Source: Callaeas wilsoni (taxonomy: Eukaryota; Chordata; Aves; Passeriformes; Callaeidae). Taken from it: a stretch of DNA of 64,000 bases. Made by a program: the position numbers and the translations under genes. A model generated the notes under the pieces. That model did not search any database. It was not told the DNA's origin and was given only the letters and a program-made list of their open reading frames with translations. Each line of letters starts with the position of its first letter. The first letter of the stretch is position 1. This document shows positions 49,098-63,146 of this stretch, piece after piece. The stretch spans positions 1-64,000 of the forward strand of contig VWPU01002097.1 of assembly GCA_013398955.1 (NCBI GenBank). The letters run 5' to 3'.

Positions 49098-52000
49098 ATT
49101 ATTTTGAATTAGAACTAGCTGACTTGCAGCGAAGACAGAATTATGGTAGCCTGAAGGGAGAACGATGGTAAGCTGTACGCAGTAAAGAATATTGCAAAAT
49201 TTTTGATGCAAGTTTGATACTTGGGAGGAGAGAGGTGAGGCAGAAGGCAGGACTACTCTTCTGCATGTGTGAGGCCTGTCTGAAGGCAGAAACAGCTGCT
49301 GTTTGGGTGCAGCCTCCTTTGCTGGTGGTACCCAAGCAAGCCAGACTTGTGACTCTTAGGTAAGATGGATACAACACAGATGAGTCTGCACAGCCTGGTT
49401 AGAACAGGTGGATGCTGTTCCTTGTGTTCTCTTGCAAGGTGCATTAGCAGTGATTCTTTGCCTTTATGGCTCAGTATCTTTAGTTGTTATCCTGCTGTAA
49501 ATAACAACTTGTCCCCCAAACCACACATCCAGGCAAAAGCTGAACTTCAGTAATACAACAGAGAAAATACCAACAGATATCAATGTATTTAATTTTAAAC
49601 AGAATGAGATTTGGAAATTGGATTCCATTCATTTGCTTTTTAGCAGCATAACACCAGCTACAAACTGGAGTAAGCACAGCACGACTTGCTTTAACCTCAT
49701 CTCAATGCAAGCAGCACACTCGTGGATGGCCATCAGCTTGCACACCATATGCACAAGGAGGGTGGTTACAGGTCAGGAATGCTGTGCATTGGTAAGATTG
49801 TGTGGGGAAACGCATATGGCACCTGCTGACACCCTACAGGCACTTTCCAATACCTTACTCCTTCAAGAACACTACATAAACAAGTGAAATTCCTCATTCT
49901 GAGATTTACAACTAACGGGTGGGCAGATTGCTGTGCCCACATGGTGCCTCACTGAAGCCAGCGTGGCTCCACGCAGGTGCAGCTGTCCATATGCCTGTAG
50001 TAAACTGCAGGCTCAGAGCTCATACTTACTCTTATAAAACAGAAATAAAAATCAAAGACACGAAAAGAAGAAAAAGAAACTGCTTTACATGTTCCTTGCA
50101 CTCTAAATAAGTGAATTTTTTGGAGAGAAATAACAGAACTGATGCTGGTTCAATTTCTCTTTCTCACTGGATAGATGCCTGAGGAAATGTGTCCCCAGAG
50201 TAGCTTGAAAAAGGCAGCAGCACATACTTTTGCTTGCAAACCAGCGATATTGAAGTAATGGTAATCTAGTCAGAGTAAACTATAAAGAAGTATGATTTGC
50301 CATTGCTGAATCTATTTTGACTTCTTTATGTATACATGGATCCTTACAAAGAAAAGATTTTGGCTGCAATATGCCTCACTTTGTCAGGTCCTCCAAGTTT
50401 GGCTCGGGGAATGCGTGGGAGTGGCACAAAGCAGACAGCTGTTCCTATAATCTTCTCTAACCTCCTGTTTCGTAACTGCTAGGTCATATTATACAGAAAG
50501 CACATTGTAAGTATTACCTTTCAAAGCAACTCTGCCTATACAGTTGTTGCTATAAGGATACTCTATGCTGGCATACAGCACACAAAGCAGAGCTTCTGCA
50601 GTCTGAAGAAGAAAGAAAATGGGTCAGAACCTCTGTCTCCTCTCACACTTTCAGAAAATACAAGTCCCATTTTAGCCACCTGAATTCTCAGTTCTGAGGC
50701 TGGGAGTCACAGACTGTAGACTCATTAAAACAAAGTGTTTCAGTATGCTGTTCACTTTGAATGATGCCAGTTCATCACCTTAGCATTGATTCAGAAGCCC
50801 CTTCCCATGAGCCAGCAAAGACACGCAGAACTTATTTCATCAGTTTTCGCATTTAATTACTTCATCTCATTTGCTGCTTTGGTGTTTGAGAGACCTCAGG
50901 AGACAGCGAAGCTTAGTGTCATGACAGAAGCCATTTTCAAAGCAAGATAATCTCCCCCCCTTTTCTTCCAATTGCATATAATTTCCAGTTTTTAAAAGGG
51001 AAAAGAAAAGGGAAAAGAAAAAAGCAACAAAAAGCAACCTAGCCAGCAGCCAGGCACATGTCACCCTGATATTAGGGATGCAGCATCATTGTTCTCATAC
51101 ACCCCCTCAGCATTCTTATGTGGATTTCCAGTACAAGCAGATCCTCAAAGGAGTTTTCCTCAAATAACATCCATCTTTTGACAGAGATAGCAACGCTCTT
51201 ACATTCATAGATGGCAAAGTTAAGCAGTAACCTATGCAGCCACTTCCACATTTCACTTTTGTAGGAGATACTATGCAACCAAACACTCTCCCATCACATT
51301 TGAAGTTAATATACTGGGTAATTTATTCTTTTCCCACTCCAACACATGCATGACAGATAACACAGAGAATGCCAGGGCGGACCACGACTCCACTCTGTCA
51401 TGGTTTCATAACACAAGGGCAGCTCAGAAAGACCATATAGAATTCTCCTGCCATTTTGTATATTAAATATATATTGCACAAATGAATTAGATTTAGGAGC
51501 TTTTTCTTCACTAGGTTTTTTAACAGCCAGAACAACACTTGTGGATTAGAAGACGGTTCAGACAGGCTTAGCTGCAACAGTAGGGCAGAGCGCAGACCAC
51601 AGACCTGCGTGCGGCCTCCACCAGCATTCCTTTCTCCTTGCCCAAAGAGTAATCCGTCATGAAAGCTCGTTTGATTTCCATAATAGAAAACAGTTCAAGA
51701 ATATAGCAAAATATTTTCCAGTCCCTCGGTTGAAACTGAGTATTTTCTAGTTTAAAAAAAAGTTGTCAAAGCGTTTTGTGAGAAAGTCTGCTAAGCCCAT
51801 TGTTTGGGGACTACTTTTAAGCCCCTGTTCTTCAATTTCCTGAGTCGTGCCTTAAGCGGCAGGTTGTAATCACTTCCATACTTCACAATATTTTAAATAT
51901 GCCTATTTCAATCTACAGCCATAAAAAAAGAAGACAAAAACAGTGAAGTACAGCAAGTTTGATTTTCTAACCATTAGCCATTTTATAAGCAATATGGAAA

Positions 52001-53225
52001 GGGTATGACCTGAAATAGCTTTTTGTTTCCCCCAACTCCTTCTTAATAGTGTTTTATATAACAAATAGAAAACAATTGAAAGATTACAGTGTTTAAAATG
52101 TCTTTTCTGTTCAATATTCATTGAACAACAAGACTGGCAAAAGACACATTTTCTTATTTTTTACCCTCCCAATAACTTCTTTTTCTCCAAGTGAAGAAAA
52201 AGGCTTGCTGCTATTTTGTTTCCCCTTCTGGAATTAGTGCTTTTATGAGCTAAAGATGCAGAAGAGTATCAAATCATCCACTAAAGCTCAGTGCTCAAGA
52301 GGAAGAGAAACAAAAGCTTTACTCTGTCTATGATTCTTCCTCCCTTCCAGACCGAAAGCTTCTGAAGGAATTTTTGTTTTATATTAAATGATCAAAAAAG
52401 CCAACCATAAGTTTTATCTATTGGTGTCTTCTACGGGAAAAAAGCTAATCTAGGTTTATACAAAAATGTACAAGATGTCAGCAAAAATAATTGCAACATT
52501 CTTAAGAAAGGGGAGTAATTTAAAGACATGAACTACATACAAGGAAATCTAAGTGCCCTCCTGTACACGCTCGTCTTTGAGAATTTGGACTCAATTATCA
52601 AAATCTTTAGGTGAATCCATTAACACTTAAAATGCTTCCAGTTAAGAGCTTTTGGACTGAATTTTGAACACAGTTTACAGCACAAAGCAAAAGCTCTTGA
52701 ACATATTCTGAAGTAGTGCAAATGCAAAAGTAGTTGCATTTTGTAGTGACCCAGTTAAAACTTTTTTCTCCAGGAAAACCTGCATAAATAGGGTGTACTA
52801 TGTTTCTAATATTCAGAGAAACGGGCTTCAAGCATATCACTCATCTCTTATATTTGTCTGCCATCTGTAGGCCACTGAGAAAATTCTTTCCTCCTGGCAT
52901 TTCAGATCGCTTTGTTAGTCTGCTTTTTTGAGTAGGTAGTAATTAGAAGCATTACCATCAGTAGTATCCTGTACACATCATAAAGATCTGATTTGCAAAT
53001 CATTCCAGATTCTTGATTATCACTAGGCACTTAACACTCCCCACTCAAGAAACCCCAAGATGCACAGTTAGTCTGTTAGCCTCAGGTCTAAGGGCATACC
53101 AGGACTATTAAGGTGTGAACTAGAGCCTCAGAAATGGCCATTTATACCTTCTCAGCCCCATGTCTTTAGGCATCTTATCCTTGCTATGCTATGCTGAATT
53201 GTACTTTTATTATAGATTTGTGTGC

Positions 53226-53242
53226 ATATATATATATATATA
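53226..53242. repeat. AT dinucleotide microsatellite
   Basis: Eight perfect AT units. Confidence 0.8.
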
Positions 53243-56200
53243 AACACATTCTTGCATCCCACATTATTTCCCTGCAGGTTTCTTCTGAATGTCACACAGA
53301 ATGTTTTTGAGAGATGCCACATGAATAAAAGAAAAATCCAACAGCCTTATGATGCAAAATACTCTCTCTTGAATGTCCTCAGTCAACCTTAGCTGCAATC
53401 AGTTGTGAGCACTCAGATGCTGCAGCAAACAGGAATTGCTGTGTCTGCATGTCATGCTCACAGATGTCACTTAGACTGCTTGGTAGGAGCAAGTGTTCCC
53501 TTGGAGATAACTCCCTTCCTATCTGTCAGGATAGAAGATTAAAGAAAACCCCTCCAGAAGAGTTGAGACAAGGCACAGGTAGAAGGCTCTGTGCCAGGAT
53601 CTCCCAGATTTGGGCAGGTTGTCTGGCACATTCCAGGGTGTAAATTAAGTTATGGTCCACTGGGATTATGTATCACAACAGCACAGACACAGAACAATTC
53701 TCCTTAGACTCACATGTTCTGCACTGCAATGACAAGCTATTTAAGGATAAATTACTTGGAGGAACTTTCCTTCCATATTTCACAGCCTTTCTGGAATGAA
53801 AGGCAAAGGACTCTTTAGGTTTACAAACTGGTGAATAGTTTCATGCAATATGCATCAGTGATAATCAGCAATTGTAAAGATCATGTCTCCAGTGCTGAAG
53901 TATGGAAGAAACTGGATACAGATTTATAATCTGTAAAATCGGAAACTCTTAACAAGTCTGTGGTACTACTGAAGCAAGAGATGATCTTTTTGTTCAGACA
54001 TTTCAGACCACTAAAATCTACTCTACAGAGTCTTGCCAAGATTCACACAGCAAAGAACATCTGCACTGCACCATATCTTATTGATCTGTGTGCAGAAATG
54101 CAGGCTAGTGCTGAACAGCTGAATCACTGGGGATGTAGAAGTAGCTGAAAAGTCCCTGCTCAGACCAGTTCCAGTGGGATTAGGCTTCTTCCACGGCTCT
54201 GGCCACTACTGCTGCCTAAAGCTGTGCTGCACAGCGCTGACGCATAAACATTCCCTTGGAGCAGCTTATATTTCCAACACACAGATTTTGTTTCCCCCCC
54301 CTCCCCGTATATTGTGCTTTTACTGTCTCTTTTTGTGTATCTACAGCTGGCGGATGTGGTCAGCACAGTCAGAATTTGTGCCCAAGTCTGAAAGAAGTCA
54401 ACTATTGCAAAGGAACAAGGAGGATAAAAATCTCTACACACAAACCCTCCAAAAATTAGACCCTCCTTTGTGATTCCCCACATGTATCTCTTCATAGAGT
54501 AGACTGCATTTTTCAGAAATATAGCTGTATGTTGCTGAAAATATACACCATCATCTGTTATTCCAGCCTTTACTCCCTAAAAGTTAAAGGTGAAATATTT
54601 AGCCAAATTACCTACTTCAAAGCACACTATAATCTTTTCTTTCTGAAAGCTGCATTGAACTCTTCATGCAGAAATGCACTTTAAACACAAGGCATAGAAA
54701 GGATAGGCCACACAACCAATTTATCCAAAAAACCAGAAGAAAACCTCACCAAACTTAATGTCACCAATATTGCGTGCTCAGTTCTGCCTTGGATGGCAGA
54801 AGCTGGAATTTTACCTTGCTTTTAAAAGAGCACAAGAGGAGTTTTCCCACACTTCCAAAAAAATCAAAGCAGTGCTCCAGAGGAAGGAAAAAGAGGGTCA
54901 GTATTCTTGCAGCACATCCCAAAGTGTAATTTCTAGGGATTATCACCATCATTAGAAGTAGCAAGTACAGACAGCCTGCATCTATCAAATGGGCTTCCTC
55001 ATTCTTTAGGGCACTTTGGGCTTATTATTTATCAAGAAAAACAAATATCTACAGCTTCCCCTTAGCAGCAAGATGGATTTAACTCCAAATTAATTTAGAA
55101 AATCTTCCTATGTTGGCATGGTCTCAAAAAAAGATGAGTAAATACTGTGATGAGGATTGACCAGTAAATCAGACCAGAGAGTCTATTACCCTCTTTCAGA
55201 CAGGTGTCCAAGAAACTTTCAGCACTTCAGTACAGAACTGATACTTCTCCTGAATTATCAGTATGCATACATGGTGATCAGCTCTAGAGGTCCTTACTTA
55301 GTCAGGGTAATTTTTTATTAAATGTTCTCAGAGCTTTGTTTCTTTCCCTCCTTCTGTACAGTCCTAAAGATATTGTTTTCAGAACTTTTTTGGGCTCCTG
55401 CAAGTTTCCAGCCTCCAAACTCTCCTCTGGAAGGGAATTCTACAGTGTAATTGCTTCTGGTAGCAGAAGCATATATTTTCGTGAATAAAATGAATGAATA
55501 AATAAACTAAAAAAAAAAAAACTCCTCCTCTCTCCCACCTTCCCCTATTCCCCAAAACCCCAAAATTAAAAACTCAACACAGGCTCTGGTTGTCACTTGG
55601 TGTCTTCTGGACCTTGGACTGGAGGATTGCACTGTGCAGGCAACTGAGCACTTTGGCTCAGACTGACAGACAAGTTTTTTTACTCTAATCCTAAATTGCC
55701 TCAGGAACAAAGAGTGTTTCAAAACACAGACTGCCATAGCCAAAATACAAATTTAGCCCTAATGTGGAGAAATGTTGAATCCAGAGGAGGATTTTCTATT
55801 GTGCAGAGCACAGCTGTGGGCTGAAGTGTCCCACAACAAGACACAGCATGTGTGCAGTCCACAGCTCCAGCATGAACACGGCTCATGTCCTGGCCAGTGA
55901 CAAAAAACTCCTAGTGACTACCACATGATTATATCTGTACAAATTCCAAGATGAACAGGAGAAAATCTGGGTCTGCATATTTGAACTATCATTCAGAATT
56001 TGAGACAATGAGGTATGTTTCTAATCATTCCACTTCTCAAACAGACTTGTTTTGGTGGAGAAGCCTGCCTATGGCAAATAAATTGGAAACAAATCTGAAA
56101 GTTATATCATTGCACACCTGTGAGCTAAGTGAGCCTCTGCAAGTCTATTCTCACAGCTTGAAAACTGAGAGCACATAAACCTGCTGTGATCTCAGGTGAG

Positions 56201-56420
56201 ATGAGGTGATCTCTGATGAAGGACCAATTGGATTATTATAAACAACTAGTATTTAAGATTAGGTCTTTTCCTAAAACACCACTATAAATACAAGTTATGG
56301 GGGTTCAGGGTAGGGATATCTGGGCAACTGCTTCATGGTTTGTAGCTCAGTGAAAGTTAGGCTAAGCTTTCTGATTACTTTTTGGAAGTAACAACCCTTC
56401 TATAATTACTTCTATATTGA

Positions 56421-56445
56421 AATATATATATACATATATATATAC
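56421..56445. repeat. AT dinucleotide microsatellite, interrupted
   Basis: Two AT runs separated by one C over about 25 bp. Confidence 0.8.
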
Positions 56446-59400
56446 GCATGCAGACTTGCTGGTCAGTACAGGTATCCTGTGGCCTAAATAAAAAGCACTT
56501 CATGATTAGATGGAAGTCAAGAGCAATATTAACTTTTTGAAGAGGACAAACAAAATTGTCTGAATTTTCACAATTTTTCTGGCCTCAAAACTGACAGACC
56601 CCAATATATTCCAATACTTGACTGTTCCAGCTGTGAAAACAAACTTTTCAAAGTTCTCAAACAGCAGGCTTTCACATTTCTGGGAAATGAAACACTACTA
56701 GTTGTTTTATTTATGGTATCTTTGCTTTATAACAGTTAATGAGCTGTAATTTTATAAAAGAGAACAAAAACAATACTTCATGCCATCACAAATAGCCATC
56801 AGCATTATTTATTGCAGATGTTTTAATCTATTGTGGTAATAATGAAACATTCATTGTTTTGCTACCCTGAGCTATCTGTGAGAAATTTAAAATGACAAAA
56901 GCTTGCCCTCCCTTTCCCCCCCTGGATCTTTTGCTCTTTTCCAGAAGGTTCTGTTGTGGAAAGGATAATGACGCGCTTGGTAAAAAACAACATAGTCGAG
57001 GAAACAGACAACGTACAAAAATAGTTTCCTAATGAAGTCTAACCAATGCCCTCTGCAGAATGCAACTGTTTGGTAGACAAATAGGACATTACATTTGTGA
57101 TTAAAATATATTAAGTCCTCAACTCCATCACATTAATGCAAAAGAAAGTTTCACAGTATTTAGTCAGTGGTTTTAGTATTGTAACTTGAAGACTTCAAAG
57201 AGCAAGATGAAAACCACCAGTTCAGATGCATTCAGCCTCTGTTCTGATTAGGAATTTCCATGGCTGTTGAGTGATCTTATCAAAGCCGAGGAGACAGGTT
57301 CATATGCATGCAAGGAAACACCTGCCAGAGGTGGCCACGCTAACAGAGAGCAGTACACTGACCCAGTGCTCCCAGACTTAGGCAGCAGCTCTGCCCTGAA
57401 ACCTGGTTTGAGTCAGCAAAGAGCAGTGCTGGAACCTGCAAAAAGGCAGCTCCTTCGTGGTGATTCTTTTGCCATCCTATCTACTAAGCAATGCTAGAGA
57501 GAAATCTGGGATGATTTTACCACTTGAGCTGCATCTACTTTCACTCAACATCATCAGGGGCAAATAAAACCAAACCAAAACCAACCAAGTCCCTGAAGAC
57601 TTGCAGGACCAAGTATTTGGATCGTGTTCCAGTGAACATTCCACATCATCCTCCCTATTTCTCGGTTAGCTCAAATATTGACTAATGCAGCCCCACTTGC
57701 CTGGTAAAACAAGCAGACAACTTAATTTATAGCAGGTTTAGCATCTGTCAGGCAAGTAACAAGACAATCATTCACAAGGCTCTATACCTAAGAGCATGGG
57801 CAATTACTCAGCCGTCTGGAAAAGACAAAAGAAAAACTGAGAAATTTTGTGTGGTGAGCTCATGTTCCAGCGGTTGATCTTCTGCAATAACACTAAGGAG
57901 CAGGGAGTCCAACTTCCACAGCTCTCCAGTGTTTGCCAGCATTGTAGTTTCACTTGAAGTCAAGTTTAATCGCAGAGGAAAGAGTGAGACACAGAAAATG
58001 GAGATGTGTTGGGGAAGAAGACCTATAGCCTAGCTGAAGCTGTCTTGATATCATCAGTACATTCTTATTTTTACAATCCAGGCATAAGGAAATGAGTAAT
58101 TTGTTTATATCACAGCTAAAACGTAACTCTTCAAAGATTATTGCATGAATACTTATTCCAGTTTCCCTGAAAAAATAACCCCGTGTTACAGCTGCAAGAA
58201 TGCAACACACGCACACAGGATGCGAAAGCTTACATTCAGCTCCTCGCTCAAAGGAGCTCCCTGCAAGGAGCAGATCCCTGACCGTGTGCCCCAGACCTGT
58301 CTTGTACCTGTGAATCTTAGCCAGAGTGACTGAAAGTGTGAAATGAAGCACAGTCCTCCATGCCTACATTCCTACCTTAATCCTTCATTTCCACTGCTCA
58401 TACCAACCTATAGAGTGCAAGGGGAGTACCAGGGAACCAGAGATCTTGCTCTTCATCACAGCTCATCAGAAGGGTCTTCAACACCCAAAGATTTCTCTTG
58501 GCATCCAGCATCAGGGAAAGCAAAATCAAGTATTGTGAAAGAAGGCTGCAGCATCAAAAGATCGTGTTACCTTAAAAAGTGCTGCCTTTATTCTCTTAAC
58601 AGCTTCTCCAGCAGCTATAGATAGAATTTAACTGTGAATCCTGCTCACATAAAATGACAATTAAGCTCAATATTGTTATAGTTCAACTGCACTGCATTAC
58701 TTGAAGCATGTCCAAGGATTTCGGGTACTGTTGCACATACTTCCACCCTAGACATAAAACAGATAACATCTCAGAATAGCCTGGCCTATTTTACCAATTC
58801 GATTAGAAACACAATCACCTAGCAACTTCCCTTGCTGTATTTCCCTCATTCAAGCCAAGTCTCAGGTATGTCCTCACACTGTCCTTATCTACCTCCACAG
58901 CTCTCAGTTTCCCCTTTGAATAGCTAAGTGATGCTATCTGCTGCAGAAATACCTGGTCTTTTTAGTTTCAGGTTCCACAAAACTAACTTAAAAACTTAGT
59001 AATATTCATGTTGCAACAGAGACCTGGGCCTTGATGTTTGATTTACAGCTTCCTAGAGTTTGTTTGCCTGAACCAAGAGATCTTTAAACAGGTGATTTGC
59101 ATAGAGGTCTTTCACAGACTGTTTCCAATAGGGATGCTTTCAAATGGAAAACAAGGTAAACGCTGCTGACCATTATCATCAGTGGAAGGAGATTCCCTCC
59201 CTTGAACCAGATGAAGCTGTTCAAGAGAGTTAATTACATTGCTAATGGGATAAAAAGACAAAGTAAGGCTCAAGAGTGACCTTAAAGTAACCACAGTGAT
59301 ACAGAATATGTAAACAGCACTCATTGCCCCTTTTACTTGAGGCAAAACTGGCCATATTTCCTAGTGTTTCGAGTAGCAAGTCTAATTTTGTTTATTTACT

Positions 59401-62400
59401 TTCAGCCAAGGAACCTGTGCTCCCACAAGTGAGCTAAATGCCAGAGAGCAAGACCACAAAACACTCAGGTTCGATAAAGACTTTTCATATGCGTGAATAC
59501 TTAACAGAGAATGCTGTTAAAGGTAGAGACTTAGAGATAGCTAGGGAGAAGATTCTGACAGTGTTGAAGACATGTCAGAATTAAAGGGCACTTTTCCCTG
59601 TAGGTATACTGTGATTTGCTTTACAAGATGGAAAGAATTATGATTTCAGAGCTGTAATTTTGAATTCCAGTACCCAAAACCTTAGCTAAACACATGCACT
59701 GCATAAACATCATTGCATGTAGAGACTACTACAGCACTAAGGGAAAAAAAAAAAAACAAACACAAAACTGCAAAATAATAATAATTAAAAAAATCAGTAA
59801 GCCAGGTGGTCACTCTGTCACATGACTTGCAGAACAACCTGGATTCCAAACATAAGACTGCAGTGGATTTAGCAGCATCGCAAGCAGAAAGTGATGAAGG
59901 CTTAGTCATGAGCGAGAGCACCTCAGAAGTAGGAGGGTCAATCTCACGCTTCACAAAACTCGGATGACTATTTGGAGATGCTTTTTGAGACAGCAGATCT
60001 TAACATGAAAAATAAACCAAAGAATACAAAATAGAATACACCAGCAGGTAATCCTAAATTGCTGTTAGAAGAAGTAATTGCTAAAGAGATCCTTAGACAT
60101 CTTTAAGTAAAATTTCACACCCAAACCAATTACCTGCAAACGTGCTGCTTTCAGCTGAAAAATAACAAACATGAAAAAAATTTCACAGTTTTGTGAAACT
60201 ACTCCCTTAAACTTTTATAAATGTTTTTGTAGGAAGGATAATGGAGGATTTTCCAGTACAGCAAGGATTGCTGTTCCCATAGCTTCACAATGTGAGCAAC
60301 CTAATACCCCATGCATTATCTTTTAAGAACTTTTAGCACAACTATTTGTAGCATTTATGTAGCAAGTAAAAATGATTAGGAAGACACTACAGACAATGAA
60401 GTTAAATGCAAGTATGATTTACCTAAGATTAAAGGCAAGATACAACTTTGACTGCTCTTCACTGAACTGTATAACTCATTTAGCTGACAGGGCCCCAGTT
60501 TTATCTGTTAGATGTTAAAATCATCAGCTGCACCTCAATCTCTTGTAATCAAATGGGTTGTTTTGCTTTTCAGCAACCTTAATCACTTCAATGAGATGAA
60601 CAAGACTCAAAGTCTGTTAGATACTGTTTTCATAAAGCTCAGTGGGGAAAGCCTTGTAAAGACTCACTTTGATATTCTGGACTCAGTAACAAAAAAATTT
60701 TTGGCTCTAGATTGACAAAATCAGAACTAAATATATGCCATGTACTGTGTTAGGCCTCACCACACCTAGAGCCCTGCAACCAAAGTAAGATAGTAATAAA
60801 AAACCCCAAAACAACCAACCACAACCAACAGTCCACAAGGTAAGTTTTAACCACATAAGTTTGAACAACACAGAGAAAAGGATTAAAGACCAACAATGAA
60901 TAAAAGAAGATGTTATTTTAGCTTTGTCTACCCATGGCAATTTAAGCTACCAACTCAAGGCTAAAATAATGCTATTATTTCCTCAGAGGAAGCTACCTGG
61001 GCAACCTGTTCCCACTTCGCTCTTTTCATCTCCCTGTCCCTGCAAGGGGCCACACACTGTCCTCCTTCTCAGATTGTTTCATCTGTTTCCCAGTGCAGTT
61101 CAGCAGTAACCTCTCCAGCCTGGATTACAAATCTCCAAATCAACACCACTAGGGCTATAGCATTTAAAAAAAAACCCCAGAACCTGCTCAAGACCAAACC
61201 AATCTCAGACTGGAAAATTAATAGTGAAAGCCACCAAGCCAGAAAACAACACATAGTATTTTCATAACAAAAAGAAGATATCCCTCTATTTTACCAAACA
61301 GTCTTGTAACACCTACCTTCAACTCCCACATCATTCTGAAGTCTTTAATTCTGCAAGACCAGGCTATTGATGGGCTGTTGTCTCTGCTGCCACTCTTCTC
61401 TCAGAGAGAGACAGCTCCACAGCTGGTATAAATCAATCTCATCATTAAATTTATTCCTGCCAGCTGAGGAAGGGGCCTCTTTTTACTCTGTAGCTTGGAG
61501 TACACTTCATCTACCGTGCCATTTGTCATCTCTTATGCAGCAGCCTTAGCCCAGAAATGGTTATGTTTCTGATAGACAGCCCCTCTCCTTACTTTAAATG
61601 GCACCTGACAACACATTTTCCTGTCGAACTCTTGACAGTAAAAGTAATTTAAAGATCTGTGATGATATATATTAAAGTTATTGAAATCAGATGCAAGTCT
61701 TGAGTGTGACAACTAGGGGTTTATTACTTCAGACTGAGAGTATTCTTACCCTTATTTCTCTCCACGGATGGACTGGAGATAATTCATACCTGTGAATCAA
61801 AACACTCGGCCACTTTAACAGCAATCTTTCATTCTCATTCATAAAGTGTGCACAACCCTTCCACTCATTTAGAACCCAGAATCCTTACAGACAGCTGACT
61901 ACCCCAAAGTCTGAAAATTCCTGAACCATTCCTTCCCCCATCACCTCTCTTTGTGAGCTGATGATCATATGAATCCTGTTGAATATAGAACACACTTAAA
62001 AAGGGCAAGTTCTGGTTTAAGATCAGTACCTTCTCCTCCTCATCCTATTAGATATACTACTGTCATTTCCATGAGATGAGAACACACTGAGCTGTTTCCT
62101 GCAGCAGGAACTTGGAAGGCTTTTTTTCCTCCCCAATGTTAAAATGCAACTGTCTAAATAAGTATTCTGTACAAAGTGAAATTTACACTGTAACTTTATA
62201 CTACAAATGAATAACAACATCATAAGGAATTAATGCATGGATGGAGCTTTTCTACATTTTGATTATCCTTCTGAAATTCAAACTTATAACCTATGCATGC
62301 ACTTTTGGCAAAGTAAGAAAAGTTTCTTTGCACCTGTAACTTGATTTCAGCTCACCAGAATAACAATTACAGCTGACAGTTATGTAGCTGGAATGGCTAA

Positions 62401-63086
62401 AGTCATAGATGAAATGTTTTCTTACTTGCTTTTTGAGAATTAAAAACTTTTTTGACTTTTATATATGCATTTTACTATAAACTTCAAGTACTGATGTTGA
62501 CGACAAAAATAAAAACAAACCTTCTCACAGTAATCAAAGTATCTCATTGAAATATAAGTGCCTTACATTCTAGAGCATATTATCCCAAAAATCTTAGAGT
62601 TGTTGACAAATATTCTTTAAGTAGTTCATAATTCTTCTTTCAGTCTCATGTCTGCATTTTCTAACTCTCAAATGAATTTGTTAGTTGACAGAAATGTACA
62701 AATATTATTATCAACAACCAAAGTTGCAGCCTGGCAAAATTAAACAACTGTTCCCTTTTAGTGCCTTTTCTTCCAAGAACTAACAGCTTTTTTAGAACTT
62801 TTACCCCTAAGATCTCGATATTTTTCCATGATGCCATCCCACATGAAAGTGAGTGATTTTAATTAAGCAAAAATGGCCTTATTGCTTTTGAATGAAAGAA
62901 CTATTTTTCTGTGCTAGTAAGCACACGAGTGTGTTTCCTTTGAATAACTGGAGCGGGTGTAGTCTGGAAGATAAAATCTCCCATAGCCATCGATTTCAGC
63001 AAGTACTTGTGCCCACCTAGTTCTGGAAGCTACTGGTTCTGTTACTGTATAAAAATATGGAAATTGTGCACTAAATACACAAAATA

Positions 63087-63146
63087 CAGTTAGACTCAAT
63101 GATCTTCAGGGTCCTTTCCAACATAAATATTTCTATTATTCTATGA
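63087..63146 (+). mobile_element. CR1 LINE, short 3'-end fragment
   Basis: The stretch reads GTTAGACTCAATGATCTTC, then GGGTCCTTTCCAACAT and an end rich in TTCTATTATTCTATGA, which is the terminal signature of avian CR1 elements. About 60 bp is left, without coding capacity. It lies in the same orientation as the 4.1-kb fragment and opposite to the longer copy at 34.7-35.6 kb. Confidence 0.85.

Larger units (their letters stand above)
49098..63086. other. Non-genic AT-rich DNA, no gene recognised
   Basis: Fourteen kilobases of mostly unique sequence. The longest frame is 133 codons at 57950-58351 on the minus strand, with no recognisable domain. Acceptor-like sites (for example before 54351 and before 56157) lead into segments closed by stops or without donors. 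Two AT microsatellites are listed separately. A run of eight C near 54.3 kb and A/C words near 57.57 and 60.80 kb are the only other simple sequences. No repeat family is recognised between about 35.6 and 63.1 kb. Confidence 0.5.

Noticed and set aside
54351..54473. Possible terminal exon after a good pyrimidine tract and CAG
   Set aside because: One of the three frames stops after 14 codons, no donor follows, and the products are not recognisable.
56157..56195. 39-bp segment between a good acceptor and CAG/GTGAGA
   Set aside because: All three frames contain a stop, so it cannot be an internal coding exon.
57267..57497. 76-codon plus-strand frame with less AT-biased codons
   Set aside because: No acceptor or promoter context and no recognisable product.
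57950..58351. 133-codon minus-strand open frame
   Set aside because: The Cys/Leu-rich product is not recognisable and shows no family feature.
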